A DNA stretch of 64,000 bases from Candidatus Saccharimonadota bacterium. GTDB taxonomy: Bacteria; Patescibacteriota; Saccharimonadia; Saccharimonadales; Saccharimonadaceae. The stretch spans positions 1 through 64,000 of the forward strand of contig JAEETK010000001.1 in assembly GCA_016290315.1 (NCBI GenBank), given 5' to 3'. Both the position numbers and the translations under genes were made by a program. Shown here in pieces: positions 16,026-23,848 of the stretch. The notes beneath the pieces are model-generated. The model made no database searches. It was given only the letters and a program-made list of their open reading frames with translations, and was not told the DNA's origin. How positions within the stretch are numbered: the stretch's first letter is position 1; every line of letters starts with the position of its first letter.

Positions 16026-17255
16026 CTAGCGATAAAACTTTAGGGAAGTAATCGGATCTTTGGATGCAGCCTTAATGGCAGGATAAATGCCGAATAATAT
16101 GCCTACAAAGAGTGAGACGCCGCCAGTAATACCGAGGATTTCCCATGAGATATGTGGGGCGAAAGGAGTGAGCAATGAAATAATGAATGCGCCAATATAT
16201 CCAAGAGCAAAACCAAGGATTCCGCCCATAACACTAAGGATGGTGGATTCGAACAAGAATTGAAGTAGAATATTGCCAGAAGATGCACCTACTGATTTGC
16301 GAATGCCAATCTCGCGCGTACGTTCAGATACGGAGACCAACATAATATTCATGATGCCAACGCCGCCGACAACTAAGGAAATAGAGGCAACTAATGTTAG
16401 CATGCTTGATACGATGGAAAGAAGTGAGCCGGCTGGGTGGATGTCTTCCGCGCTAGTGATAACAGAGAACGTTTGATCGCTGTTTTTTGATTCGGAAAGT
16501 TTTTTCTTGATTTCTGAGGTAGTTTTTTCGACAGCATCGGTTGTAGCGGTGCGGATGTCGATTTGTTGAATTTGAATTGATGATTCGAAAGAACTTGCAT
16601 GGTTAATATCGATAAGAATAGATTGGTCAATGTCGATGCCGTTAAAATTAATAGGATCGTCAATTTTATCTAGTACGCCAATAACCATGAAATGCTGGTC
16701 GTGATAAGAAAATGTTTTAGTGATGGCTTCTGTGCCGCCAAATTGTTGCATGGCGATATCGTAGCCTAATACGGCAACATTCTTGCGCAAGGTAGTGTCA
16801 AGAAATTGGCCATTTTTTAGATGGAGTGACATGACATCAATAAAAGAGGTATTGGTTGCGACAATATTGGCACCCTGCACGGTGCGGTCGCCAATTTTGA
16901 TGGCGCCAGTAGAGGCGGCAATTGGAGCGACTGAAGCAACTCCGTCGATTTTACTGATAGTATCAATATCTTGAAGGACGAGGCTAGATTTGATGAATTG
17001 GTTATTTGAAGTTAATTCGCTAATGATATTTTCGGTAACATCTTTGCCGGTGCTTGGTCGGACTAAAATGAGGTCGGCATTGTTTTTGTCGGAATTGGTA
17101 CTAATGAGTTGATTAATGCCGCCAGTTAAAGAGAGGATGAGGACAATAGAAGCTACACCGATGGCGATACCTAAAGCGGATAGGAAAGTACGACCGCGAT
17201 TACGACGAAGGTTATCGACGGCGAGATGGAAATGAGTATTTAGTAATAGTGCCAT
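16026..17255 (-). CDS. MacB/FtsX-type ABC transporter permease
   Basis: 409 aa. The MacB-type layout is present: N-terminal TM helix (about 20-45, RTFLSALGIAIGVASIVLIL), a large extracytoplasmic periplasmic-core domain (about 50-270), then three TM helices with the FtsX signature SVSERTREIGIRKSVGAS between the second and third. Such permeases pair with an ATPase to drive export of peptides or lipids or mechanical work across the cell envelope; the substrate is unknown. The gene begins 3 nt after the stop of the ATPase gene at 17259-18242 and forms an operon with it. Confidence 0.93.
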   Translation of the reverse strand: MALLLNTHFHLAVDNLRRNRGRTFLSALGIAIGVASIVLILSLTGGINQLISTNSDKNNADLILVRPSTGKDVTENIISELTSNNQFIKSSLVLQDIDTISKIDGVASVAPIAASTGAIKIGDRTVQGANIVATNTSFIDVMSLHLKNGQFLDTTLRKNVAVLGYDIAMQQFGGTEAITKTFSYHDQHFMVIGVLDKIDDPINFNGIDIDQSILIDINHASSFESSIQIQQIDIRTATTDAVEKTTSEIKKKLSESKNSDQTFSVITSAEDIHPAGSLLSIVSSMLTLVASISLVVGGVGIMNIMLVSVSERTREIGIRKSVGASSGNILLQFLFESTILSVMGGILGFALGYIGAFIISLLTPFAPHISWEILGITGGVSLFVGILFGIYPAIKAASKDPITSLKFYR

Positions 17256-17258
17256 ATT

Positions 17259-18242
17259 TTAGGATTCCTTCTTTTCGTCTTTAGATTTTTTGTCGGTTTT
17301 TTTGACGATTTTTCGAGTTTTTTGTTCTTTCTTCTTGCTTTTATCGGCTTTTTTGTCGTCGTTTGAGTTCTTTTTAATGTCGGTAATTTGTTTTTTGCTA
17401 ACTCCCTTACCGATAGTGACATGCTCACCAGAGACGACAACTTTTGTTTGCGAATCTACCTCGAGTTCTACAGGACGTTTTTTGCTTAGAATACGGACGG
17501 ATATTTTTTCTGGATCACCTGGACGCGGTAAGTCACTGTCAGCTACAGTCTTGATATCTGTGTCGATTTCACCGTCGAGCATATTGATTACGCGAGTGGC
17601 ATAGGTAGTTAGGGCAGGGTTATGGGTGACCATAATAATAGTGTTGCCTTGAGCATGGATGTCGCGGAGTTCTTCCATAATAATATGGCTGCTACGACTA
17701 TCGAGGTTACCAGTTGGTTCGTCGGCTAGGATGATGGATGGGTCGGAAATAAGACTGCGCGCAATCGCAACACGTTGTTGTTGGCCGCCGGACAGCTGAT
17801 ATGGCATATAATATTCGCGCTCGCGGAGGTGAAAATGTTCAAGAATATCGTCAGCTTTGCGGAGGCGGCGAGTTTTGTGATGCCCAGAATAAATTAGGGG
17901 AAGGGAGACGTTTTCGATTACGGACAAATTTGGGATAAGGTTGAAGTTTTGGAAAATGAAACCGATTTCTTTAGCGCGGAAGTGCGCCTTGCGACGAGAA
18001 GGAATTTTTTCAACATTTTTGCCGTTTAGTAGATATTCGCCTGAAGTTGGCTTATCGAGGAGGCCAATAATATTGAGTAGGGTGGTCTTACCGCACCCCG
18101 ATGGTCCCATAATCATAATGAATTCGCCACGTTTAACAGTGAGGTCGAAGTTGTGAAGCGCGTAAGATTCTGCATCGCCAAAACCGTAGCGCTTCGTGAC
18201 GGCTTTGAGCTCGATGATAGTTTCGTTGTTTTCTTTTGACAT
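17259..18242 (-). CDS. MacB/LolD-type ABC transporter ATPase with Lys-rich tail
   Basis: 327 aa. Walker [10 protein letters not shown] (46-54), signature LSGGQQQR (about 150), Walker B IILADEP followed by TGNLDS, and the H-loop VTHNP are intact, so it should hydrolyse ATP and power the downstream permease. After the standard about 230-residue LolD-like domain there is a 90-residue extension that becomes extremely Lys/Asp-rich at the end (repeats of [10 protein letters not shown] type), unusual for this family; it might bind the acidic membrane surface or another protein. TATAAT at 18252-18257 ends 9 nt before the ATG, so the operon transcript is probably leaderless. Confidence 0.94.
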   Translation of the reverse strand: MSKENNETIIELKAVTKRYGFGDAESYALHNFDLTVKRGEFIMIMGPSGCGKTTLLNIIGLLDKPTSGEYLLNGKNVEKIPSRRKAHFRAKEIGFIFQNFNLIPNLSVIENVSLPLIYSGHHKTRRLRKADDILEHFHLREREYYMPYQLSGGQQQRVAIARSLISDPSIILADEPTGNLDSRSSHIIMEELRDIHAQGNTIIMVTHNPALTTYATRVINMLDGEIDTDIKTVADSDLPRPGDPEKISVRILSKKRPVELEVDSQTKVVVSGEHVTIGKGVSKKQITDIKKNSNDDKKADKSKKKEQKTRKIVKKTDKKSKDEKKES

Positions 18243-18251
18243 CGTGTACTA

Positions 18252-18257
18252 ATTATA
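18252..18257 (-). promoter_or_regulatory. -10 (TATAAT) of the ABC exporter operon
   Basis: Minus-strand TATAAT, 9 nt from ATG 18242; no Shine-Dalgarno between them. Confidence 0.5.
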
Positions 18258-18377
18258 AAGGTTTTTAAAAGATAAAGAAAATGCTAAAGGAAAAGAAATA
18301 TACTTTTTGAGATATTAATGTTGGTAGATGGTTCAATTTTGCGTGAGAGGGCTTTTTGTGTTAAGATTATATGAGCT

Positions 18378-18467
18378 GGAGAGGTGTCCGAGTGGTTGAA
18401 GGAGCACGCTTGGAAAGCGTGTAAGGTCGCAAGGCTTTCGCAGGTTCGAATCCTGTCCTCTCCGCCA
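18378..18467 (+). tRNA. tRNA-Ser (anticodon GGA), CCA encoded
   Basis: Acceptor stem GGAGAGG/CCTCTCC, anticodon arm CACGC-TTGGAAA-GCGTG (anticodon GGA, reads UCC and UCU), long variable arm and GGTTCGAATCC T-arm; discriminator G and encoded CCA at 18465-18467. A TTATAT -10 ends 5 nt before the 5' end. Confidence 0.97.
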
Positions 18468-18598
18468 AGTTCAAGAATACAACCCGAAGGGTTGTTTTTT
18501 GAGCTTGCGAGAACAGGATGAGAGCCCAAGGTTCGCCCAATGCCCGGTCGAGCTTGCGAGACGACGGCGCATTGTTTATATCCTGTCCTCTCCGCCAA
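18450..18598 (+). repeat. 19-bp duplication of the tRNA-Ser 3' end (att-like)
   Basis: ATCCTGTCCTCTCCGCCAA occurs at 18450-18468, as the end of tRNA-Ser(GGA), and again at 18580-18598, exactly 130 bp apart. The piece between also holds a 12-bp direct repeat GAGCTTGCGAGA (18501-18512 and 18550-18561). This has the geometry of attachment-site copies left by an element that integrated at the tRNA and was lost, or of a partial tRNA duplication. Confidence 0.7.
18479..18500 (+). terminator. Terminator of tRNA-Ser(GGA)
   Basis: ACAACCC-GAA-GGGTTGT stem followed by TTTTTT. Confidence 0.85.
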
Positions 18599-18676
18599 AC
18601 AGAATAGCTTACCGTAATTGGTTGAGCTTTTTTGATGGCTTCTTTTTGTAAGATGGTTACTAATTTGTAATAAACA

Positions 18677-18700
18677 TGTTATTATGTAAGCATAAGTACT
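18677..18700 (+). promoter_or_regulatory. Extended -10 with downstream AAGCATAAGT element
   Basis: TGT-TATTAT (-10 at 18680-18685) followed by AAGCATAAGTACT, which would include the transcription start. The same element follows the -10 of gap and of the gene at 22320-23024. Confidence 0.5.
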
Positions 18701-18716
18701 TCTGGTGAGGAGAAAG

Positions 18717-19478
18717 ATGAATCCACAACAAAACGACCAACAACAAGGGAATCAACAGACAAATACAAACCCTCAGACTCAGAATTTTGATGGTTTCGGT
18801 GGACCAAATATAGCCTATGCGAATTATGACGATAATATGGTCCAGCAACAAGCTCAGGCTGCTCAACAAGATCCAGGCGCAGTGCCGATGAATGTAGTCG
18901 ATGTTGTGAATGCTAACGGAGTTGTGAGCGGAAGAAAAGTTGTCGATTATCTTTGGCAGCGTGTGGCTATCTGCATGATTGTAATAGCTTGTGGTTTGTT
19001 GATAGGTTTGGTTGTTTCCTTGATGATTGTAGTAACTAAGAACTCAGAAGTTGCATCTTTGAATCGTGAAAAGACTGGCTTGAACTCTGAGTTGCAAAGT
19101 ATTTATGGTAAATTGGGCGTAGGAAATCTTGCCGATGCGGTAACTCAGATTGACAAGACCGAGACTATGGACGGTGGAGATCTTAGTGAAGTAAACGATT
19201 TGTTGACGGGAAAATTTGGTGCGAGCTACAAACTAGACTTAGCGGACGCTAATATTAATTTTGTTATTAGAAACGGCGTTTATAAGATTGTGAGTTTAGG
19301 TATATATCGCGAAAGCGGTACACAGAGAGTTGTTTTATACGAAAAGATAGCTGATGGTAAATGGAAGCTTGGCGGTTTTGATGCGACAAAGGCTGATGCT
19401 TGTACGGATTCCACAGAAGAAGAGAAAGCTGCAATTGATGGCATAATTCCTTGCGTTGAAGAAAAAGAAGCAGAATAG
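18717..19478 (+). CDS. Single-TM protein with coiled coil and extracytoplasmic domain
   Basis: 253 aa from ATG 18717, which follows GAGGAG by 5 nt; GTG 18705 in the same frame overlaps that ribosome site and is rejected. Residues 1-60 are Gln/Asn/Pro-rich and cytoplasmic. One TM helix follows (about 83-108, [24 protein letters not shown]), then a short coiled coil ([25 protein letters not shown]) and an outside domain of about 110 residues that ends in an acidic tail and has three Cys. Layout is like the proteins at 54252, 55444 and 56142, suggesting one lineage-specific family. Function unknown. First gene of a row of five same-strand genes to 22278. Confidence 0.7.
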   Translation: MNPQQNDQQQGNQQTNTNPQTQNFDGFGGPNIAYANYDDNMVQQQAQAAQQDPGAVPMNVVDVVNANGVVSGRKVVDYLWQRVAICMIVIACGLLIGLVVSLMIVVTKNSEVASLNREKTGLNSELQSIYGKLGVGNLADAVTQIDKTETMDGGDLSEVNDLLTGKFGASYKLDLADANINFVIRNGVYKIVSLGIYRESGTQRVVLYEKIADGKWKLGGFDATKADACTDSTEEEKAAIDGIIPCVEEKEAE

Positions 19479-19496
19479 TAGTAAAATAGGGGGAGT

Positions 19497-20096
19497 ATGA
19501 TAGGAAGCTTGATTTCTTTAGTGATTGCGCACGAGGTTGCGACTCGGAAAATTGAGCTGGAAAAAGTATCGGCAGAATATAAGGCACTACAAGAGTCGAG
19601 TGCTAAAGTCGCCGTTAAGTATAATGTTAGCTTTGATATCAGTTCGCGCGGTTCTCTGAAAGGGGACGTGAATGAGTTTGCTGATTTTGTTGAAGAGACA
19701 CTAACAAGCCGTCAAGGGTGGATACGAGCTGGAGTTAAATTTTCGAAAGTGTCGAGCGGCGGAAGATTGCATGTGGTGTTAGCGTCAGGGGCGGAGATAG
19801 ATAAATACGCAGGTTGCTCGGCGGAGTTAAGCTGTACAGTGTATCCTTATGTACTAATAAATGATGCGCGATGGCTGGGCGCTACGGACAGTTATAATTC
19901 GGCTGGTTTGAGTTTAACCAGCTATAGGCAGATGGTAATTAATCACGAGGTTGGGCATTTTTTGGGGCATGATCATAGCTCTGCTTGTGGCGTGGGCGGT
20001 GTAGCCCCGGTGATGTTGCAGCAATCGACTGGGCTAAGAGGGTGTAAGGCAAATTCTTGGCCATTAGATAGCGAACTCTGGGTGACGCGATGGTAA
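19497..20096 (+). CDS. DUF3152-like putative zinc metalloprotease
   Basis: 199 aa. The C-terminal half matches the actinobacterial DUF3152 pattern: VINHEVGHFLGHDH with zinc ligands H150, H154 and a third His at 158 or 160, then PVMLQQSTGLRGCKANSWP. These resemble metzincin-like peptidases. Five cysteines, mostly near the active site (GCSAELSCT, ACG, GC), suggest disulfides and an extracytoplasmic site. The N-terminal hydrophobic stretch (MIGSLISLVIAHEVA) could be a weak signal anchor, although it is short. AGGGGGAG precedes the ATG. The gene overlaps the next by 7 nt, which implies translation coupling. Confidence 0.8.
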   Translation: MIGSLISLVIAHEVATRKIELEKVSAEYKALQESSAKVAVKYNVSFDISSRGSLKGDVNEFADFVEETLTSRQGWIRAGVKFSKVSSGGRLHVVLASGAEIDKYAGCSAELSCTVYPYVLINDARWLGATDSYNSAGLSLTSYRQMVINHEVGHFLGHDHSSACGVGGVAPVMLQQSTGLRGCKANSWPLDSELWVTRW

Positions 20097-20806
20097 AAAG
20101 AAAAAGTAATAGAGTTAAGATTGTATTTTGTGTAATTGTGATGCTCGTTGCGGCGATGGCGGTATTTTTGGGTGCTTTTTTGAGTCGAAAATTGACGGAA
20201 AATAAGAGGAAAGATTATACGGAAATTCGGGCCGAAGTTTTGAAGTTGGCGGATGGCCGAGAGGCGGTAGAGAAATTTTTAAATCTCGAGATAAAGACTG
20301 CAAAATTGAACGATGCGGATAAAAAAATAGTGGACGATTTTGAAGAAGCAGTGCCGGAAGATGGCGATATACAAACATTACTGCAAAAGGTTCTGGATAT
20401 TAATGAGGAAGAGGATGAGGGAATTAAGAAAGCAGTTGATGCCGTAGCCCTTACGTACATTGGGCTACATTCGGTTTATTTGTTGGAACAAGATTTAGCG
20501 ATAATGTTTGACGGCGAGCTGAGCGATGAAGATTTGGCGATATTGGAGAAATCGGAAAACGATTATTTAGCGAAGCTTGCGAAAGAGGTGGGCGATTATC
20601 GCGTGAAGGTAAAGGGGCTGAGTGCGAAAGACGACAACTTTGAGCAAAATTACAAATTATTGGAAGAAGAGGGTGAAAAATTGCAAAAGAAATATGCCGA
20701 AGTAAAGTTGAAGGACATAATGGGAAAAACGGGAGAAGAAATAATGGAGTATTATGATAAAGTTGAAGAATTGAACACAATTTTGCTTGAGTATGAACAA
20801 AAATGA
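20090..20806 (+). CDS. Single-TM protein with long coiled-coil ectodomain
   Basis: 238 aa. A basic N-terminus (MVKRKSNRVK) and one TM helix (about 10-32) are followed by about 200 residues, nearly all helical and highly charged, with heptad patterns; no Cys. Function unknown. It overlaps the protease gene by 7 nt and the lipid-kinase-like gene by 4 nt, so the three are translated together; it may be a partner or substrate of the protease or a scaffold outside the membrane. Confidence 0.7.
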   Translation: MVKRKSNRVKIVFCVIVMLVAAMAVFLGAFLSRKLTENKRKDYTEIRAEVLKLADGREAVEKFLNLEIKTAKLNDADKKIVDDFEEAVPEDGDIQTLLQKVLDINEEEDEGIKKAVDAVALTYIGLHSVYLLEQDLAIMFDGELSDEDLAILEKSENDYLAKLAKEVGDYRVKVKGLSAKDDNFEQNYKLLEEEGEKLQKKYAEVKLKDIMGKTGEEIMEYYDKVEELNTILLEYEQK

Positions 20807-21720
20807 AAAGATTGATATTGGTATATAATCCGAGGAGTTCGCATTACCTACACGTAAAGGAAGGGGTAATAGATAAGTTGCGCGGTTTGAAGGGGTGGAT
20901 GTTAGGGAAGTTTGAGGTAGCGGATACTGATGTAGACGATAACGCGCATCGTTTGGCTAAGATTTTGATGGATGACGATCTGGTAATAGCGGCTGGTGGT
21001 GATGGTACGGCTAATATCGCCATTAATGGAATTATGCTGTCGAATCGAGAAAACGTGCGAATTGGCGTACTTGGTTATGGGAATTTTAATGACACGGCGA
21101 GGACGTTTGGAAAAATAAGCCTTGAAGAAATATTGACTGAAAAAGCGCAAGAAGTTTGGCCGCTCGAATGTAAAATAAACGAGAAGCATTGGCGTTACGG
21201 TATGTGTTATTTCACGATTGGCATGTTCGCGGAAGCTTGTGCGGTCTTTGATCATCCAAAAACTCGAAAGGCTTTGCAAAAAGGGAAGAAGAGAATATTT
21301 TTCAGCCTATCGGTGTTGGTGCACTGGTGGTTGAAACAACATCGTAAACATCGTTTTATGCCGGAATTTAGCTTGGGAGATAAGAATGGGGATTTTTTGC
21401 CGAGTAATAAAGCATCGGATTATATGGCGATAAATGGTAAGTCTGTGGCGAAAATGATGAGGGGCGGTAAATATTACTTATCTAAGGATGATTTTTTGAG
21501 TTGTACTGGCAGGATGAATAGATTTTGGCATTTAGCTAGTATGATGCTGAGGAGTGTTTTTAAACGTATCCCCGGTAAAGAGAGCACATATGATTGTTTG
21601 GTATTTCGACGGCCAAGTAAAATGATGTTTCAAGCCGAGGGTGAATACAAAATGATTAACGACGTTTCTAAGGTAGAGATTCAGAAGTCGAAAAAACCGC
21701 TTCTTGCTATAATAAAATAA
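20803..21720 (+). CDS. Diacylglycerol-kinase-type lipid kinase
   Basis: 305 aa. The start LILVYNPRSS, then LVIAAGGDGTANIAINGIM (nucleotide-binding GGDGT) and LGYGNFNDTARTF match the catalytic domain of the DAGK/YegS/DgkB family, which phosphorylates lipids such as diacylglycerol with ATP at the membrane. The usual third motif, a Gly/Thr-rich GTGNDFAR, is altered to GYGNFNDTAR, so substrate choice or activity may differ. Possible role: lipid salvage from a host cell (inference). It overlaps the preceding gene and abuts the next (stop at 21718-21720, ATG at 21721). Confidence 0.8.
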   Translation: MKRLILVYNPRSSHYLHVKEGVIDKLRGLKGWMLGKFEVADTDVDDNAHRLAKILMDDDLVIAAGGDGTANIAINGIMLSNRENVRIGVLGYGNFNDTARTFGKISLEEILTEKAQEVWPLECKINEKHWRYGMCYFTIGMFAEACAVFDHPKTRKALQKGKKRIFFSLSVLVHWWLKQHRKHRFMPEFSLGDKNGDFLPSNKASDYMAINGKSVAKMMRGGKYYLSKDDFLSCTGRMNRFWHLASMMLRSVFKRIPGKESTYDCLVFRRPSKMMFQAEGEYKMINDVSKVEIQKSKKPLLAIIK

Positions 21721-22278
21721 ATGGAAGTTGTAGGCAGGGCAGGCTATAAGTTAAGTAACGCAATTAAGGCGTTTGGAATTGATTTGCGCGGAAAGACGGT
21801 TCTGGATATCGGGTCTTCTACGGGTGGTTTTACGCAATGTGCCTTAGAGAATGGGGCGGAGCATGTGATTGCTGTCGAGAAAGGCACCAATCAAATGAAG
21901 GCGCCATTGCGATTTGATCAAAGAGTGGAATTATACGAAAAGATGGATATCTTTGATTTTCATTGCATGCCGCCAGATTTAATAATGGCCGACGTGAGTT
22001 TTGTGAGTTTGCGAAAGGTGCTGCAATATGCGGCGAAAGAATTAGCAGATGGCCATACGGAATACCTCGTTATGCTCAAGCCGCAATTTGAAGCAAAGAA
22101 ACATCAGCTGAAAGATGGTATCGTGAAGAACAGTAAGATGCGACGAGAGATTATTGCGGAATTTGAGTTCTGGTTAAAAAAGAATGAGTTTATTGTCGTA
22201 AGGAAACGCGACAATGAATTGGCGGGGCGATTTGGAAATGTGGAGCGCTTCTATTATTTGAGGAGAGCGGCGAAATAA
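21721..22278 (+). CDS. TlyA/FtsJ-like rRNA methyltransferase without S4 domain
   Basis: 185 aa. The Rossmann methyltransferase core begins at once: YVVGRAGYKL-like start (VGRAGYKLSNAI), SAM motif VLDIGSSTGGFTQCAL, then MADVSFVSLRKVL and LVMLKPQFEAKK. This is the TlyA pattern (2'-O-methylation of rRNA; some are called hemolysin A). TlyA normally has an N-terminal S4 RNA-binding domain of about 60 residues; it is missing here, and the frame upstream belongs to the kinase gene, so the enzyme is a natural short form. There is no spacer to the preceding gene and no separate ribosome site. A terminator follows directly. Confidence 0.88.
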   Translation: MEVVGRAGYKLSNAIKAFGIDLRGKTVLDIGSSTGGFTQCALENGAEHVIAVEKGTNQMKAPLRFDQRVELYEKMDIFDFHCMPPDLIMADVSFVSLRKVLQYAAKELADGHTEYLVMLKPQFEAKKHQLKDGIVKNSKMRREIIAEFEFWLKKNEFIVVRKRDNELAGRFGNVERFYYLRRAAK

Positions 22279-22308
22279 AAATACCCCCTAGTTTGGGGGT
22301 ATTTTTTT
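22277..22308. terminator. Bidirectional terminator
   Basis: AAAATACCCCC / GGGGGTATTTT stem with 6-nt loop and T runs on both strands, between converging genes. Confidence 0.92.
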
Positions 22309-22319
22309 GATATATTTTG

Positions 22320-23024
22320 CTAGTCTTCAGCTTCGCTGGCTAGAACATATGTAGCAAAATCGTTTTCGCTAAGGATATAGCGGTTGTCGGGAGAGATGCT
22401 GTCTTCGGTTTCGTCTTCGCAAACTGCGCAGAAGTAGCAATGTTCATCTCCCCCTTGTGGGCCACCCCAAGGGGCTTCAATGGTTACGGGGCGACCGGTC
22501 TCATTCTTGATAATGCGAGCTTTACCTTTACCGCGGTAGACGCCTTCTTGGTCGGTGGCTTCGTACTTCTTTTTGAATGTTTCGTCTGGAATGGCGTAGT
22601 TGTTAGGATGGTCGCCTTCTTGCTGGGCGGGGTTAGTCGCAATCCATTCACCGGGCGTGACTGGACGAGTGTCTTCTAGCCTAGCTACGCGGCTTACGGT
22701 GCCGTCTGCGGCGGTCTCTTTGCGCATCACGTAGGTGTCTACGACATATTTGCCACTTTCTTCATCGAAACGAATATCTCTATCCGCGTAAGCGCCGCTC
22801 TCAAGTCCTTCTTGGGTGATTTGTTCAGCTTTTATTTTTGCTTTTTTGATATAGTACTCAGCTTGACGGAATTTTGCGTCATACTCTGGAGTCTTTAAAT
22901 CTACTTGGACTGGGCCGGTTTCGTGGGCTTCTGGAGCGTCGACCGTTTCGTCTTGGGTGAGGATGTCCCACTCGCTACCGGCGTTTGGGTCTTGTTCGGA
23001 ATTTGATTTTATTGTTTCGCTCAT
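22320..23024 (-). CDS. Unknown acidic protein (234 aa) with PGDYG-like segment
   Basis: Cytosolic and acidic, no TM. It starts at ATG 23024 behind GGAG; the longer TTG-started frame would swallow the ribosome site. The middle reads PGEWIATNP...NYAIPDETFKKKYEA, which resembles the short PGDYG domain (Pfam, function unknown), where such a motif is followed by an F-x3-Y helix. Near the C-terminus HCYFCAVCE gives three clustered Cys and a His that could hold a metal. Driven by a full-consensus promoter and closed by the terminator at 22277-22308. Confidence 0.65.
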   Translation of the reverse strand: MSETIKSNSEQDPNAGSEWDILTQDETVDAPEAHETGPVQVDLKTPEYDAKFRQAEYYIKKAKIKAEQITQEGLESGAYADRDIRFDEESGKYVVDTYVMRKETAADGTVSRVARLEDTRPVTPGEWIATNPAQQEGDHPNNYAIPDETFKKKYEATDQEGVYRGKGKARIIKNETGRPVTIEAPWGGPQGGDEHCYFCAVCEDETEDSISPDNRYILSENDFATYVLASEAED

Positions 23025-23069
23025 AGGCTTTTTCTCCAATGTTTATTTTTGTGATGAACTTATGCTTTA

Positions 23070-23098
23070 ATTATAGCAAAGTTCTTATGTTTTGTCAA
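23070..23098 (-). promoter_or_regulatory. Full-consensus sigma-70 promoter (TTGACA-17-TATAAT)
   Basis: Minus strand TTGACA 23093-23098, 17-bp spacer ending TGC, TATAAT 23070-23075, then TAAAGCATAAGTTC across the start site. The best promoter match in the window. Confidence 0.92.
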
Positions 23099-23179
23099 GA
23101 TGTAAGGGTGAGGAGTGGAATTTACCATAAAATTATTGCATAATGAGAGAGAAAACGATGGTATGGTAACGGAGGCAAA

Positions 23180-23818
23180 ATGCAAAAAAATAGCGTTGCG
23201 CGCAACAGGGTGATGGGTTTTTTAGGCATAAATATATTGGTCCTGATTTTTGAATTTATAGGACTATGCAAGGTTTATGGCGAAATTGGCAATAAGAGTT
23301 TGATTTTTTATACGCAATTGAGCAATATATTTCTACTAATTGCGGTTTGTATTAATATTGTTGAGTCAATCAAGTGTTTAATGTCGGGTAAAAAGAGTGG
23401 TTTGCCAGCATACGCTTGGCGAGTTTTTCATGCGGCAGTGAGCGCGACGACGGTAACGTTCTTAGTAGTGTTACTGGTTTTATCGTGGATGTATGGCAAC
23501 CTGTGGTATGTGTTGACTGCTGGATCGATGCTATTTACGCACACATTATGTCCGTTGATATCCCTCGGGGCCTTTGTTGGTCTTGCGCCAAAAGTATTTA
23601 AGGGCATTGATGCAATTAAGGCTGCGAGCTTTACGTTTATATATGGCATTATAGCAATCATATTAAATATAGCGCGCGTGATAACAGGACCATATCCGTT
23701 TTTGTGGGTATATGAACAGCCGGTATGGGCGACTATCTCTTGGGTAATAATAATACTTGGTGGTGCCTGCGCTATATCGAGAGTAATCATAATAGGGAAG
23801 ACAAAAAGGGAGTCATAA
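23180..23818 (+). CDS. Multi-pass membrane protein, Pr6Pr/FAR-17a-like
   Basis: 212 aa with six predicted TM helices, a size and layout like the Pr6Pr / FAR-17a/AIG1 membrane family: a FYTQLSNIFLL segment in the second helix, a conserved His-containing helix (SMLFTHTLCPLIS) and a closing TGPYPFLWVYEQPVW loop. Some FAR-17a relatives hydrolyse fatty-acid esters through Thr and His; whether this one does is unknown. It starts behind ACGGAGGC. It lies 30 bp before dnaE, which has its own promoter. Confidence 0.7.
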   Translation: MQKNSVARNRVMGFLGINILVLIFEFIGLCKVYGEIGNKSLIFYTQLSNIFLLIAVCINIVESIKCLMSGKKSGLPAYAWRVFHAAVSATTVTFLVVLLVLSWMYGNLWYVLTAGSMLFTHTLCPLISLGAFVGLAPKVFKGIDAIKAASFTFIYGIIAIILNIARVITGPYPFLWVYEQPVWATISWVIIILGGACAISRVIIIGKTKRES

Positions 23819-23836
23819 GCTCAGTTTGGTTCGTGG

Positions 23837-23842
23837 TAGAAT
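23837..23842 (+). promoter_or_regulatory. Extended -10 (TGG-TAGAAT), leaderless promoter of dnaE
   Basis: Six nucleotides separate TAGAAT from the dnaE ATG at 23849; there is no ribosome site. Confidence 0.55.
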
Positions 23843-23848
23843 ATAAAT

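Noticed and set aside
18284-18598. Minus-strand frame of 104 aa over tRNA-Ser
   Set aside because: It is the antisense of tRNA-Ser; the [10 protein letters not shown]-type peptide is a well-known false gene product of serine tRNAs.
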